DNA from: Platanthera guangdongensis
Taxonomy: Eukaryota; Streptophyta; Magnoliopsida; Asparagales; Orchidaceae
Direction: 5' to 3'
Assembly (NCBI GenBank): GCA_039583875.1
Contig: CM077151.1
Span: forward strand, 26,034,208-26,098,207
Length of the DNA: 64,000 nucleotides
Shown here: piece after piece, positions 45,741 to 57,298 of the stretch
Position numbering within the stretch: the first letter of the stretch is position 1
How the letters are laid out: each line of letters starts with the position of its first letter
Program-made: the position numbers and the translations under genes
The notes under the pieces: model-generated
Seen by the model: the letters and a program-made list of their open reading frames with translations, nothing else
Databases searched by the model: none
Told to the model about the DNA's origin: nothing

Positions 45741-48700
45741 TGTAACGCCCCCGGTTTTTCTGTGTTTTGTTTGATCCTTGGCTGGCGTTACGATGTCGTA
45801 TTTCCGGCTTTTTGCCGTTGTAGAGCGTGGTCTTAGCTCTTAGGGTTCCCTGTGTAGCCTGTTTGTAGCCTGTTAGCAAGATTCCCCAGCTAGTCGGAGT
45901 CCGTTTGATGACTCGGCTGGACCTCTTAGGGAATGCTTGTGTTTTGGCTTCGGGTGGTGTTATCCCGGGTTTCGTTCGTCGAATGCTAATTTCGACTTCG
46001 CAGTTGTGTTCGTAGCGTGGGTTTTTAGCTGCGACGTGAATTTCATCATTTTTCGAGATGTTTCGGGTCTCGTGTTGTTTTGATTTTGAGTGTAAGTAAT
46101 TATTATTATGTTGATTGTTTATTATTAAACTGTTGTATATATAGCCTTAGGTTAGAAATAGGGCTCGGTTCTTTGGTTTCATTTCTTTTCTCTGTTTAGA
46201 AGCCGTCGTCTGTGCGAGAGGAAGAGAACTGCCGGACTACCCTAGCATTCGGACGCCGATTTCTGGAGATCTAGCGGTCGAAATTCGATTTCGAGAGTGG
46301 ATCTGGACTGCCCTCGCCTGGATCTGCATTCTTTCTGCTCCTCAGCTTGCTGCTCTGCGGCTAGATCCGAGCGTGGGGGGGGGGGGGGGGGGGGCGACCA
46401 AGTTTTCTGGTATTGAGGCAAGTGATGTCCCCTCATCCATGCCAAAGTTGATCTTTGTCTTTTTCTTTGATTTAATTTTATCTCTTTCCTGCTTAGATCC
46501 TAGGTGTACGCTAAGGTTCGTTCCCGATCATGTCGTGGTTAGTGTAGAAAGTTCTAGTTAAAATCTCGGTTTTTTTCTGAGGGATTGTGTCTGTTAGGGG
46601 CAGATTTGGTTCGATTCAGGTCGAGTAGTTGCTATTGTCGATGGATGTTGTACCCTAGAGAGAGACCTAGTTCTCGTTTCTGGTTGTTTGCTGGATTTGG
46701 TGCTGGTAGCCAGTCGGGTGTCGACACCGTTGTGTCGACACCAGCCAGTCGGGGTGTCGACACCGTTGTGTCGACACCAGCCAGTCGGGGTGTCGACACC
46801 GTTGTGTCGACACCGGCCAGTCGTGGTGTCGACACTTGGTGTCGACACCGGCCAGTCGTGGTGTCGACACTTGGTGTCGACACCGGCCAGTCGTGGTGTC
46901 GACACTTGGTGTCGACACCAGCAGCGGCAGTGTCGACACCTTGTGTCGACACCGGCCGCAGCGGTGTCGACACTTGGTGTCGACACCAGCAGCGGCAGTG
47001 TCGACACCGGCCGCAGCGGTGTCGACACTTGGTGTCGACACCAGCAGCGGCAGTGTCGACACCTTGTGTCGACACCGGCCGCAGCGGTGTCGACACTTGG
47101 TTCGACACCAGCAGCGGCAGTGTCGACACCTTGTGTCGACACCGGCCGAAGGGGTGTCGACACTTGGTGTCTACACCAGCAGCGGCAATGTCGACACCTT
47201 GTGTCGACACCGGCCGCAGTGGTGTCGACACGTGGTGTCGACACCCGCAGCGGCAGTGTCGACACCTTGTGTCGACACCGGCCGCAGTGGTGTCGACACT
47301 TGGCGTCGACACTTGGTGTCGACACCCGCAGCGGCAGTGTCGACACCTTGTGTCGACACCGGCTTGTCGTGGTGTCAACACAGCATGTCGACACTGGGTG
47401 CCGCGTTGGTTTTGGGGTCAGGTAAGACTCGGGGTTGGTTCTTTTTAGGCGTGCAAGGCCGCGTCGGTTGGACCCGACATTTTTGCCTTGGGTTCGTGTG
47501 TTCCTTAGGATTGTTAGGGTGACCTTTCCCTAGGGGGGAGCATTGGGTGTTCGGCTAATTTCTGCATGCCGACTCTTGGGTTGTGGCAGGTGGTGGAGTT
47601 TTGGTGGCCTCTGGAGGGGTGGTTTTATGTGGAGAGCTGTGGCCACCGCCTTTTGCCCCGGTTTGGGTTGGTGTGTGTGGGACCCTAAAGCTGCCACTGT
47701 TTGACCCCTTAGCCCTTTTTGGGTCTGATTTTGGTTATGTATTCAGATCCATGTTTTGACCACTGCCACTTACCCACGTGCTAGGACTGATAGTCCCTTT
47801 CCTATTTATGCTTTCCCTTCTTTTGGCATATATGTATATGTCTTGTTGTTGTTGCAGACTCTTTTGGTAGGGCATAATGGTTTTATTGCTCGCACTTGGT
47901 GTGCTCTGCTGTGCTTTAGACAGTACTCTCCTCTTACTGTCACCCTTTTTCTTTTGCTTATTGCAGTTTGTTGCCGGGTTGGTAAACTCTTCTTCTTAAT
48001 TGCTAATTAATCTATTGCTATATTTACCTTTTGATTGTTTCCTTGCTGAGGTGTTCTTTTCTTGAATGCCTCAGGTCCAGGTTGTAGCCAGTTCAGCGGC
48101 TAGTTCTTTTGGAGGGGCTTGTTGGTGGCCTCTAGGGTAGCTGAGATAGTTGATCCCCGTTTTGTTGTGAGGTAGTTCTTTACTTTTCCGTATAGACATA
48201 CATACTCGTCAGTGGATTCGTGTCAGGTTGTTGACGCCCACTGGTGGCTTCTTGTGATGCTGGGTATGAATTTAAACTGCTGATTTTGCATACTTGTGGA
48301 TGGTTACTTGCTCCTGGGAAGGATTTATGCTAGGTTGCATGTTAGATATTTTAAAACCTAAAAGTATTATTATATGTACCATATGCATAACATGTTTCTA
48401 AATCAAAGACACTATTTTTACTCAACATAAAACATTATTTTTCCTACCTACTATATTCACCTTAGAGTCGTGCACGCATAAGTCGTCCCCCGGGGACACT
48501 TATGCTCATTTAGGGTGTCAACTTAATTGAACCAAAGTATTTTCTGCTGCGTATAAATATAATTTTAACTGTGGACTAGCTGCTCCATCGGGCCGAGGGA
48601 TACGACAATTCAACATAACTGATTTTCTTTCATATTTAATCAACAATTTTCTTAAAATCTAACGTCTGGAGTTTTGCCTGAGCGTGTGCAGTTATCCCCT

Positions 48701-48777
48701 GCACGACGTGGCATCACTGCACGTGTTTTCTCTTACTCTGATACGATTTTACCATTGAAAAAATGCGGGTTGTGACA
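45741..48777 (+). repeat. 3' LTR of the Tekay-type element, 3037 bp
   Basis: It runs TGTAACGCCCCC to TGTGACA. It is highly similar to the 5' LTR where both exist. Differences include a G-run at 46376-46394 (the 5' copy has a short ggggg) and a different number and order of palindrome units. Confidence 0.93.
46718..47396 (+). repeat. Field of GTGTCGACAC palindromes in the 3' LTR
   Basis: The same palindrome and spacers as in the 5' LTR, but about 130 bp longer, so the units have been gained or lost since insertion. A few copies are altered (ttcgacacc, gtctacacc, gtcaacac). Confidence 0.95.
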
Positions 48778-48945
48778 GGCCCCGCGGCCAATGTCGCCCC
48801 CGCGACCAATGTCGCCCCCGCGACAAATGTCGCCCTCACGACATGTGTCGCCCCCACAACAAATGTCGCACCCACAACAAATGTCGCACCCACAACAAAT
48901 GTCGTACCCACGACATATGTTGCACTCACGACAAATGCCCCCGGA
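48778..48945 (+). repeat. Array of CGAC(C/A)AATGTCG palindromes next to the Tekay LTR
   Basis: About nine units of 'cgacaaatgtcgcccc' and variants begin right at the LTR end. It is related to the array at 32046-32705. The element therefore inserted into, or next to, such an array. Its first units (ggccaatgtcg, cgaccaatgtcg) differ from those at 32 kb. Confidence 0.88.
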
Positions 48946-48975
48946 CCGAAGGTCTGCGCCTGTCACTCGTATGTA

Positions 48976-49600
<625 letters not shown>

Positions 49601-49671
49601 ATATACATATATATACATATAGATATATAATTATATATATGTATGTACCTATATATATACATATAGATATA

Positions 49672-49760
<89 letters not shown>

Positions 49761-49763
49761 TAG
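49601..49763. repeat. (TA)n microsatellite
   Basis: 'atatacatatagatatataat' units pass into a pure (TA)n tract from about 49676 to 49758. Confidence 0.95.
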
Positions 49764-50043
49764 TATCTTCGAACGGGCTCCGCCCGTTCTCGATGCGTCG
49801 CTGCGGGCTTCGCCCGCAACCAAGCGGGCGAACTTGGCATTCCGGCGGGCTTCGCCCTCCCCCCCCCCGAGCATCTTCGAACGAGCTCCGCCCGTTCTTG
49901 ATGCGTCACTGCGGGCTTCCCCCGTAACCAAGCGGGCTTCGCCCGCATGGCATTCCGGCGGGCTTCGCTCGTAACCAAGCAGGCTTCGCCCGCATGGCAT
50001 TCCGGCGGGCTTCGCCCCCCCCCCCCCCCCCCCCCCCCGAAGC
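49764..50043. repeat. Short-hairpin block, inverted relative to 49430-49590, ending in a C-run
   Basis: Many short palindromes occur: gaacgggctccgcccgttc, gcgggcttcgcccgc (several) and 'catggcattccggcgggc' repeats of about 45 bp. A C-run of about 29 bases is at 50009-50038. The order is the mirror image of 49430-49590 across the TA tract. Confidence 0.85.
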
Positions 50044-50094
50044 CCGTCCGGCATACAATTTAAAAATTTTAAAGTGATTTATTAATTTTAAAAC

Positions 50095-50417
50095 CGCGCC
50101 CCTCGCGGCTCACCCCCGCCGCCGCCGGTGGAGCCGCCGCTGGCCTGCCCGGCGCCCACCGGCGGGTTCGCCGGCCTCCGGCGAACCCGCCGGGGGTTGC
50201 CCGGCGGCGAGCGGGCAGGGCCACGCCGGCGGTGGCCCTGCCCGTGAGCTACAAAACTGGAGCTCACGGGCAGGGCCACCGCCGGCGGTGGCACTGCCCG
50301 CTCGCCGCCGGACAACCACCGGCGGGTTCGCCGGATGCCGGCGAACCCGCCGGTGGGCGTCGGGCAGGCCACCGGCAGCTCCGCCGGCGGCGGCGGGGGT
50401 GAGCCGTGAGGGGCGGG
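50095..50417. mobile_element. GC-rich foldback element, arms about 156 bp
   Basis: The left arm 50095-50250 ('gcgcccctcgcggctcaccc' ... 'ccctgcccgtgagct') pairs with the right arm 50261-50417 ('agctcacgggcagggccacc' ... 'ggtgagccgtgaggggcggg') around a 10-base spacer. Each arm has its own inner palindrome (ggcgggttcgccgg / ccggcgaacccgcc). It is nearly all G+C. It is non-coding and could extrude as a large cruciform. A partial single arm recurs at 50612-50738. Confidence 0.88.
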
Positions 50418-51147
50418 AGAGGGAATGCAGGTTATCGGGTTTTTTTGGAGAATGAACAGTAGCAGATTTAGGTATTTGGTTATTTGGAGACCTCTTGCTT
50501 TGAATCCAACGGCCCGTATTTGATGGAACTTGATCGGACGGTCCAGATGAGATTCATGGTGTGATTGAGACATGCATATTGTATTATATAATAAAGATGA
50601 GGAGATATCATGTGCGGGCAAGCTTGCGTGCGGGCCCTGCCCGCTCGCCGCCGGACAACCCCCGGCGGGTTCGCCGGAGGCCGACGAACCCCCCGGTGGG
50701 CGCCGGGCAGGCCGCCGGCGGCGGCTGGGGTGAGTCCGCGAGGGAAAGATCGAAAATGAAATATGTCAAGATTCGTAAAGGAAGGCGACTTCGTGCAAGT
50801 TGATCAACGTCTATTCGCATAACTCGGTTTAGGAAGCTGCTAATTATTCTTATTATAAAGTTAGAAATGAAATATGTCAAGATTCGTAGTTTTTAAGACG
50901 TTTGTTAACCATCAGATTCTCTCGATGTAGGTCTCAAATGGAGGTTTATTTAAGAGGAATGTCAATAGCACCTCAAAATAGACTATTAGCACCCCCAAAA
51001 GTAATCAAATCTTTACTTTTTTAAAAGAAATCTGTCTTCTAAATCACGCTGCTAAGAGCACCCCATTAATAACCCAAAACCCTCAGCCCTAACTCCTTAG
51101 ACCCACTCTATCTTCCTCGCTCCCAAAATCGCCGCTCCCAGTCTCAC
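50418..51147. other. Spacer with a partial second copy of the foldback arm
   Basis: 50612-50738 repeats one foldback arm ('cgggccctgcccgctcgccg', 'ggcgggttcgccggaggcc', 'ggcggcggctggggtgag'). 'gaaatatgtcaagattcgta' occurs twice (about 50759 and 50868), a 109-bp-spaced direct repeat. No gene was found. Confidence 0.6.
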
Positions 51148-51788
51148 TGTACAACTCATATTCGTTGAGGGTGGACCCCTCCAGAGCCAGGTCATCAGGG
51201 GTCAAAGTCAGCAAGTCGAGACAGAAGTCAGAGTCAATGCGCAGTGCAGCAGAGAACATGGGCGAGTATGGCGAGCTCCACTCGCATACTCGCCAGGTAA
51301 GCAACTAGGCTAGCTACTTGCCCAACCGTGCGAGCTCCCTCAGGAAGTCGCCGGGAGGTGGGCTATAAGTAAGACTCACCCCCTCCCTTTGGATTTGCCT
51401 ATAAATAGGACCCCAGGGGCACGAGGAGAGAGATTTCAGAATCTCGCAAAGATCTCGAGAACTTTTTTCTTGGACATCAGTTGAGCCTTTGAATTTCTTT
51501 TTCAAAGAGACTAAGCCGCGATCTCGTGACTATCTGTTTTAGTCGCCGCGACTTAGTTACCAGCTAGTCTTCCTCGTACCCTGCTCGGCCATCTTTGGTT
51601 GTGGAGGGGTTGTTTCTTCTAAGCTTTCGGGTACGTGGTGGGACCTTCCTGTCGCAGCGCCTGGGGTCCTGTTTGTTGTTCGGCAGTTTCCGTATTCTAG
51701 CTTGTTAGTCGTCGACCCAACCGATAAGCTGGTAACCTTAGGCTACCTTGATCCGAAATTTTGTGGTTGAGATTTTCCCGGCTTCAAC
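51148..51788 (+). repeat. LTR-like unit related to the 12426-18710 element, 641 bp
   Basis: It starts TGTACAACTCATATTCG (compare TGTACAACCCCGTATTCG) and ends GGCTTCAACA, followed by 'cttagtacggtgagtgtgg', which resembles the primer-site region at 17665. It has a TATA box (cctataaatagga near 51398) and a 'ggtgggaccttcc' block comparable to 'ggtgggacctccg' in the other LTRs. The middle sequence differs strongly, so this is a related but distinct family. Confidence 0.65.
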
Positions 51789-52512
51789 ACTTAGTACGGT
51801 GAGTGTGGATCGCAGCCGAGGAAGAAAATTTTCTCGAGAAGACTTCATAGCTTAAGATGGCGAGCTGGAGACCAAAGGCAGCAACTCACGAGCATTTGGC
51901 AAAGTGGGCGAGTTCTCGGCAAGGTGGGCGAGTTTTTTGGTTACTCGCCCAAAGGCGACTTCGCTATGGTGACTTTCAAGCTCGGCGGCTTTGTGAGGCG
52001 AGCTTCCCTATTACTCGCTCAGAAGCGAGTTCCAGATTGTGACCTCATTATGCGGGCTCCAGATGACGACTTCAGTTGGCCATTATATGCAGGCGAGTTC
52101 ATAGAGGTTGGCGAGTTCCCTTGTTGCTCGTCAATAGGCAAGTTCCATATGGCGACAACCCTATGCGAGAATATGTAGAAGAGTTCATGGTGGCGAGTTG
52201 CAGACAACGATATACCGGCGAGTACAGGCAGGATTGGCGAGTATCTTTGTTACTCGCTCATACGCGAGTTCTGCAGGCAGGAGAGGCGAGTATCTTTTTT
52301 ACAGGCACATATGCGAGTTGAAGAGGGTGAATATCTTTGTTACACACCCATAGGCGAGTTCTGCAGGTGACTTACTTGCAAGGCCGGGAGAGCTCAGAAT
52401 CTAGGCGAGTTGGGAGTGGAAAATGAAAAAATTTCCTAGGGCGCTGCCCCCATGACCCCCGTCCGCTGACCGGGCAGCGGAACCCCCGAAAACTCTGAGT
52501 AGAGGTTCTTGT
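51789..52512 (+). repeat. Gene-less interior with degenerate GCGAGTT repeats
   Basis: Instead of gag or pol, about a dozen 'ggcgagttcc' and 'ttactcgcccaaaggcgag' motifs occur at 51880-52420 in a loose tandem array, as direct and inverted pieces (gcgagt / actcgc). No ATG frame shows a domain. The interior ends with 'gaccgggcagcggaacccc'. Confidence 0.65.
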
Positions 52513-52670
52513 ACAACCCCATATTCGCTGAGTGAGACCCAAAGGCCGGGGACCCTAGGTTTGAGTAGGCTTTAAGCTAATCGGGTCAGGCGAGTTGTGC
52601 TTACGGAAGGATTCCCGCCCAGGGCTTGCGGAAGGGTTTGCGCCCGGGCCGGCGGGAGGCCCTCGGGGTT
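52513..52670 (+). repeat. Start of a second LTR-like unit
   Basis: TGTACAACCCCATATTCGCT at 52513 repeats the LTR start seen at 51148 and 11464. After about 30 bp it diverges from the 51148 copy and runs into the hairpin array, so the 3' LTR of the unit is truncated or belongs to another family member. Confidence 0.5.
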
Positions 52671-53070
52671 GGCGTTGAGTGATGCTTCTCCACTCAACAC
52701 CTTAGCCCTTGACGTTGAGTGATGCTTCTACACTCAACGCCTTTGCCCTCAGAGTTGGCATTGAGAAATGCTTCTTCACTCAACGTTTTATCCATTGGCG
52801 ATGAGTGATACTTCTCCACTCAACGCCTTAGCCCTTGGCGTTGAGTGATGCTTCTCCACTCAATGCCTTAGCCCTCAGAGCTGGCGTTGAGTGATGCTTC
52901 CCCACTCAACGTCTTAGCCCTTGGCGTTGAGTGATGCCCTTGGCGTTGAGTGATGTTTTTCCACTCAACGTCTTAGCCCTCAGAGCTGTCGTTGAGTGAT
53001 GCTTCTCCACTCAACACCTTAGCCCTTGGCGTTGAGTTATGATTTTCCACTCGACGCCTTAGCCCTTAGA
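52671..53070. repeat. Tandem array of CGTTGAGTG hairpins, about nine units
   Basis: Each unit holds a 9-bp stem cgttgagtg and cactcaacg around a loop of 8-9 bases (atgcttctc), then 'ccttagccctcagagctgg' or 'ccttagcccttgg'. Unit length is about 40-47 bp. Compensating changes are not obvious, but most stems remain complementary. Confidence 0.9.
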
Positions 53071-53139
53071 GTTGGTCGTGCGGTCTGCTCGATCAACCCC
53101 CCCCCCCCCACTTTCACTTCAATAATTTCAACACTCCCC

Positions 53140-54960
53140 TTGAAGTGAGAAGTGGTGACCAAACCCAGAAGTCCTCGTAGCCGTTCAAATGGCCCCTTCG
53201 ACAGCGGTTTAGTGAAGATGTCTGCAAAGTTGTCCTCGCTCCGCACATGCCCAACCACAAGAGACCCATCCAACACCTTCTCCCAAATGAAGTGGTGTTC
53301 AATCTCTATATGTTTGGTCCGCACGTAACAAACTGGATTGTTAACCAGTTTCAGGGCACTCTCGTTGTCACCGCGAAGCAGAGTCGGACCTTGCACTTCG
53401 TCATGGACGTCCTCTACTAGTCTCCTCAGTCAGATGGCTTCCCGAGCTGCCAAGGCCGAAGCCTTGTACTCCGCTTCCGTAGTAGAGACGAATATTGAGT
53501 CCTGCTTCTTGCTGCACCATGAAATTCCTGCTGAACCGCATGTGAAAACATAACCAGACGTCGACTTTCGATCGTCTGAGTCTCCCCCATAATCAGCATC
53601 AATATAACCATGCAGAGTAAAAGCCGTGTCCCTCATATACAGGAGTCCCATATTACAAGTTCCCTTCACATACTTCAAAATATTCTCTGTCTCTACCAGA
53701 TGTGGCTTCTTTGGTTCCTCCATATAACGACTAACTCAGCCTACAACATAAGCAATATATGGCCTCGTAATCGTCAAATATATCAAACTTCCAACCAGAG
53801 CTCGGAACACCAAGGGATCAGGAAGAATCCTCCCCTCATCTCGTCGAAGTTTCAGGCCACGATCAAGAGGAGTAGAGCTACTTTTTCCCTCCTTCAAGCC
53901 GAATCGTTAAACAATCCGCTCATCATAGCCCCTTTGAGAAATTAAACGAGTATCCCGCTCTCCTTCCTCTCAACCTCGAGTCTAAGGAAATGATGGAGCT
54001 CACCTAAATCCTTCATCTCGAATCGTATTGCTAGCTCGGCCCTGAGCCTAGCTACCTCCTCCTCAGAGTTCCCTGTGATGATCATGTCGTCCACGTACAA
54101 CAACACCCAGACATGAAGCTCCCCCTGCTTCTTTATGAACAGGCTTGAATCTAAATCTGAAGCAAAGTAACCGCAGAACTGGAGGTATTCTGCGATCTTT
54201 CCATACCAAGCACGTGGAGCCTGCTTTAACCCATAAAGAGCCTTCTGAAGCTTGTAGACGTAATCCGAATGATCTTCAGATACGTACCCTGGTGGCTGAA
54301 CCATAAAGATGTCTTTATTTATCTTCCCGTAAAAAAAAGCATTCTTTACATCTAGTTGCCTCATCTTCCATCCTTGGCAAGCAGCCAATGCGATCACCCC
54401 CCGTACCGAAGTCATTTTTGCAACTGGACTAAACGTCTCTTCATAGTCTTCACCATACTATTGGGAGAACCCTCGAGAAACTAGACGAGCTTTGTATCTT
54501 TTGATAATCCCATCAGCCTTCTTCTTAGTTTGTACACCCATTTGCACGTCACAGGATTAACGCCAATGAACTTGGGTACAAGATCCCAAGTTTCGTTCCT
54601 TCTGAGGGCTTTCATCTCCTCATCCATAGCATCATCTCACTCCTTGACTCCAATGACGTCTTCAAACCTTAAAGGCTCCCGCTCCTCCAGGGGGCCTGCA
54701 AAGAAACATGAGACAAAGCTCACCGGGTTTTCATCGTTGTATCGAGCTGGTGGTTTAATGGTTCTCTTCGATCTGCGAAGGGCCTGACCATTATTAACCA
54801 CCTCTACAACATCTTCTTCTCTATCTCCATTCTCAGGCATAATAGGAGCAACACTCCCCCTGCTTCCAGAACCAGAAGCCTCTGCCCCAGAGCTTGAAGC
54901 ACCTGGAGCTCCGGGTGACACTAGCAGCTCCACCAGAAGATCCTTAGCATCTTCCTCCTA
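53140..54960 (-). pseudogene. Copia RT and RNase H remains
   Basis: The RT part (54415-53942) has 'MRQLDVKNAFFYGKINKDIF', 'KLQKALYGLKQAPRAWYGKI' and an intact YVDD ('VLLYVDDMIITGN'). It is preceded by the acidic/Ser-rich linker and 'ALRRSKRTIKPPARYND' (54933-54637). RNase H (53723-53140) has 'GYIDADYGGDSDDRKSTSGY', 'FVSTTEAEYKASALAAREAI', TGA 53430-53432 at the Trp of 'EAIW', and 'LLRGDNESALKLVNNPV', 'RTKHIEIEHHFIWEKV', 'DIFTKPLSK'. There are multiple frameshifts and stops between 53942 and 53723. Confidence 0.88.
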
Positions 54961-55077
54961 CCCACCATCAGACCTGCTCTCCTGCAGCTCAACAGAGCTA
55001 CCTCCATACGATGTCAGTTCATCAAAGACAACGTCTCTTGATACCACAAACTTCTTCATCGCAGGATCCATACACTT

Positions 55078-56406
55078 TCATTCCTTCTTCCGCTCATCAT
55101 AGCCTACAAATATAAACTTCCTCGTCTTTGCATCAAGCTTGGTCCTCTGAGCATCCAGGATGTGTACATAATAGGTTGATCCAAACACCTGAAGGTGTTC
55201 AACATTGGGCTTCTCCTTGAAAATCAGCTCATGAGGAGACTTCATATTGATCGGACTCAGAGGCATCTGATTGATGATGTAGGTTGCGCAGGTCATTCCT
55301 TCCGCCTAGAAGGACCTCAAAATGCTCTTTGCATGAAGCCAACATTTACAAGTTTCCGTCAAGTGATGGGTCTTCCTCTCTGCTACTCCATTTTGTTGTA
55401 GAGTATGTGCACAAGTAAGCTCCCTCCGGATGCTTTGATTCCTACAGAAGTTAGAGAACTCAGTTGAGACGAACTCACCTCTGTTGTTTGTTCTCAACTT
55501 ATTGATTCGCAGACCAAGCCGGCCCTCCACCAGCTCCTTGAACTACATGAACAACCGGAAAGCATCTTACTTCTCCTTCATGAAGTACACCCAGGTGTAC
55601 CTCGAATAGTCATCAATCAGTACGAGCATATACCTGCTCCCTCCAAGGTTAGTCGTGATCGTTGGTCTCATCAGATCACCATGGATGCACTCTAATGGTG
55701 TTTTACTTCTGGTTTGTGATTTGTCGAATGGAAGGCGATGTGCCTTTCCATATTGACATCCCGCACAAACATGACCATCACCGTAGGATGATAACTTAGG
55801 CAAGTCTTTCACAAGGTTTCTCACTGCCATGGCTTTCAGCTTGTCCATCCCTACGTGCCTCAGCCTTTCATGTCAGATAGTCGCGTTATCGTTTTCCCTC
55901 ATCCGATCAACATAGGAGTTTGTTGATAAAACAAACAAGTCTTTTACTCTCCTCCCAAAGTGAGCAACATCAACATTTATCATTGATACGTTCCAGAGAA
56001 ACTTCACTTTTGTTGGGCCAAACAGAATGTGATAGTCCGCATCAACCGCATTGGTCACTGAGAAGAGGTTCTTCGTCATGCCTTGTACGTGATAAACACT
56101 CCTTAATGTAAGTGGCTCCTTATCACTACCCAAGGACAAAACTCCCTCCTTCTCAACTGCATGCACAGAATCATCAGCAGTAATAATAGCTTCATTACCT
56201 GAGTAGTCCCGCAGTGAAGAGAACTTCGACTCATCCCTGATGAGGTGATGACCACACACATAGTCGATTATCCAGTCATCTTGGTAGTTGATGGAAGACA
56301 AAACACGGACACACACGCATGTCAAGAAAGCATTTCCCCATCCAACTCCCTCAGCACTGGAGCAAGCCTCCTCCTTGCCTGCAACATGACCAGGCTGAAG
56401 CTTCAT
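55078..56406 (-). pseudogene. Copia protease and integrase remains
   Basis: In the protease (56406-55873) the DSGA active site has become DYVC ('DWIIDYVCGHHLI'), while 'KNLFSVTNAVDADY' survives. The integrase zinc region is 'HERLRHVGMDKL' ... 'CAGCQYGKAHRLPF'. In the catalytic core the first Asp is present ('HGDLMRPT'), the second has become Asn ('LRTNNRGEFVSTEF' for SDNRGEF) and the Glu is present ('NGVAERKTHHLTE'). 'FKEKPNVEHLQVFGSTYYVH' and 'KTRKFIFVGYDERKK' mark the C-terminal region. It is non-functional at two active sites as well as by stops. Confidence 0.86.
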
Positions 56407-57210
56407 CTTGCAGTCTCACTTGAAGTGACTCGGCTGATTGCACCTGTAGCACCTTGGTCCTTCCTTCTTCTTCTCACCACGCTTAGAAGAGGAACTCTTC
56501 TCCTGTTGATATGAAGTTGATGGACCATCGCCAATAGGTTTCTTCTTCTTGTCTCATCTCTTCTCCTTCCTTGAGAAGAGAGTCTCACTGTCTCCTCTAG
56601 AAACAATCAACTCAGTCATCTGCCTTACTAAGCTCTCCTGTGAATCCAGCAAGTTCTCCAGCTCAAGCAACGATGGATGTGTGGCTCAGCCTTGAACAGA
56701 GGTCATAAAGGCCACATACTCCTTCCGCAAACCACGGATGTTGTGCCTCTTGAGCTTCGCCTCTGAGATAGGCTCATCATGGTCCAATGTTGATATCTCA
56801 GCGCATAGGTTCTTCAGCTTCAGAAAGAAGGTTGAGATTGACAAGTCTCCCTGAGTCGCTCTTGCCAACTCATTTTCTAAGAACTGTAGTCACACTACAT
56901 TCTTCTTATTGAACAACCCTTCAAGGGAAGTCCAAATCTCAGCAGCTGATCGACATCCAAGGATGTGATCAAAGAGCTCCGGTGAGATAGCCCGCTTCAG
57001 AGTAAACTCAGCCTTTACATTTGTTTTCCTCCAAGCTCTCACCTCTTCAGCAGACCCAGTTGCAGCAGTAACCTCTGCTCTATTATCTCCACACACCACT
57101 TCCCACAAATTCTCTCCAAGAAGATAGCTTTCCATGCACGACCTCCACTTCTTGAAGTTAGTCGGTGTTAAAAGCTCAATACCTAGACCTCTTGCAAAAC
57201 CACTAACCAT
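56407..57210 (-). pseudogene. Copia Gag remains
   Basis: The start is MVSGFARGLGIELLTP at 57210. It has 'NFKKWRSCMESYLLGENLWE', 'LKRAISPELFDHILGCRSA' and 'AEIWTSLEGLFNKKN', then stops, then 'LSISTFFLKLKNLCAEI', a Lys/Ser-rich stretch and a CCHC knuckle with a stop inside (CYRCNQPSHFK-stop-DC; usually Arg, so CGA to TGA). Confidence 0.85.
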
Positions 57211-57298
57211 TGCACTATCACTGATCTACAACTTCCAGAGAAGAGTAAACTTGGTGTTTGATCACTGCTCAAGCCTCTGAACCTCCCTCTGACACCAT

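Larger units (their letters stand above)
37681..48777 (+). mobile_element. Ty3/gypsy chromovirus (Tekay/Del type), 11.1 kb
   Basis: The 3' LTR (45741-48777) is complete, TGTAACGCCCCC...TGTGACA. The 5' LTR lacks its first 335 bp and starts at 37681, 51 bp after the end of the Harbinger element. Between them are the primer site, gag, pol with protease, RT, RNase H, integrase and a C-terminal chromodomain-like tail, and a polypurine tract. The 3-kb LTRs and the 'KVLWRNQDVESATWELE' tail fit the Tekay/Del clade. No target duplication can be tested because of the 5' truncation. Confidence 0.93.
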
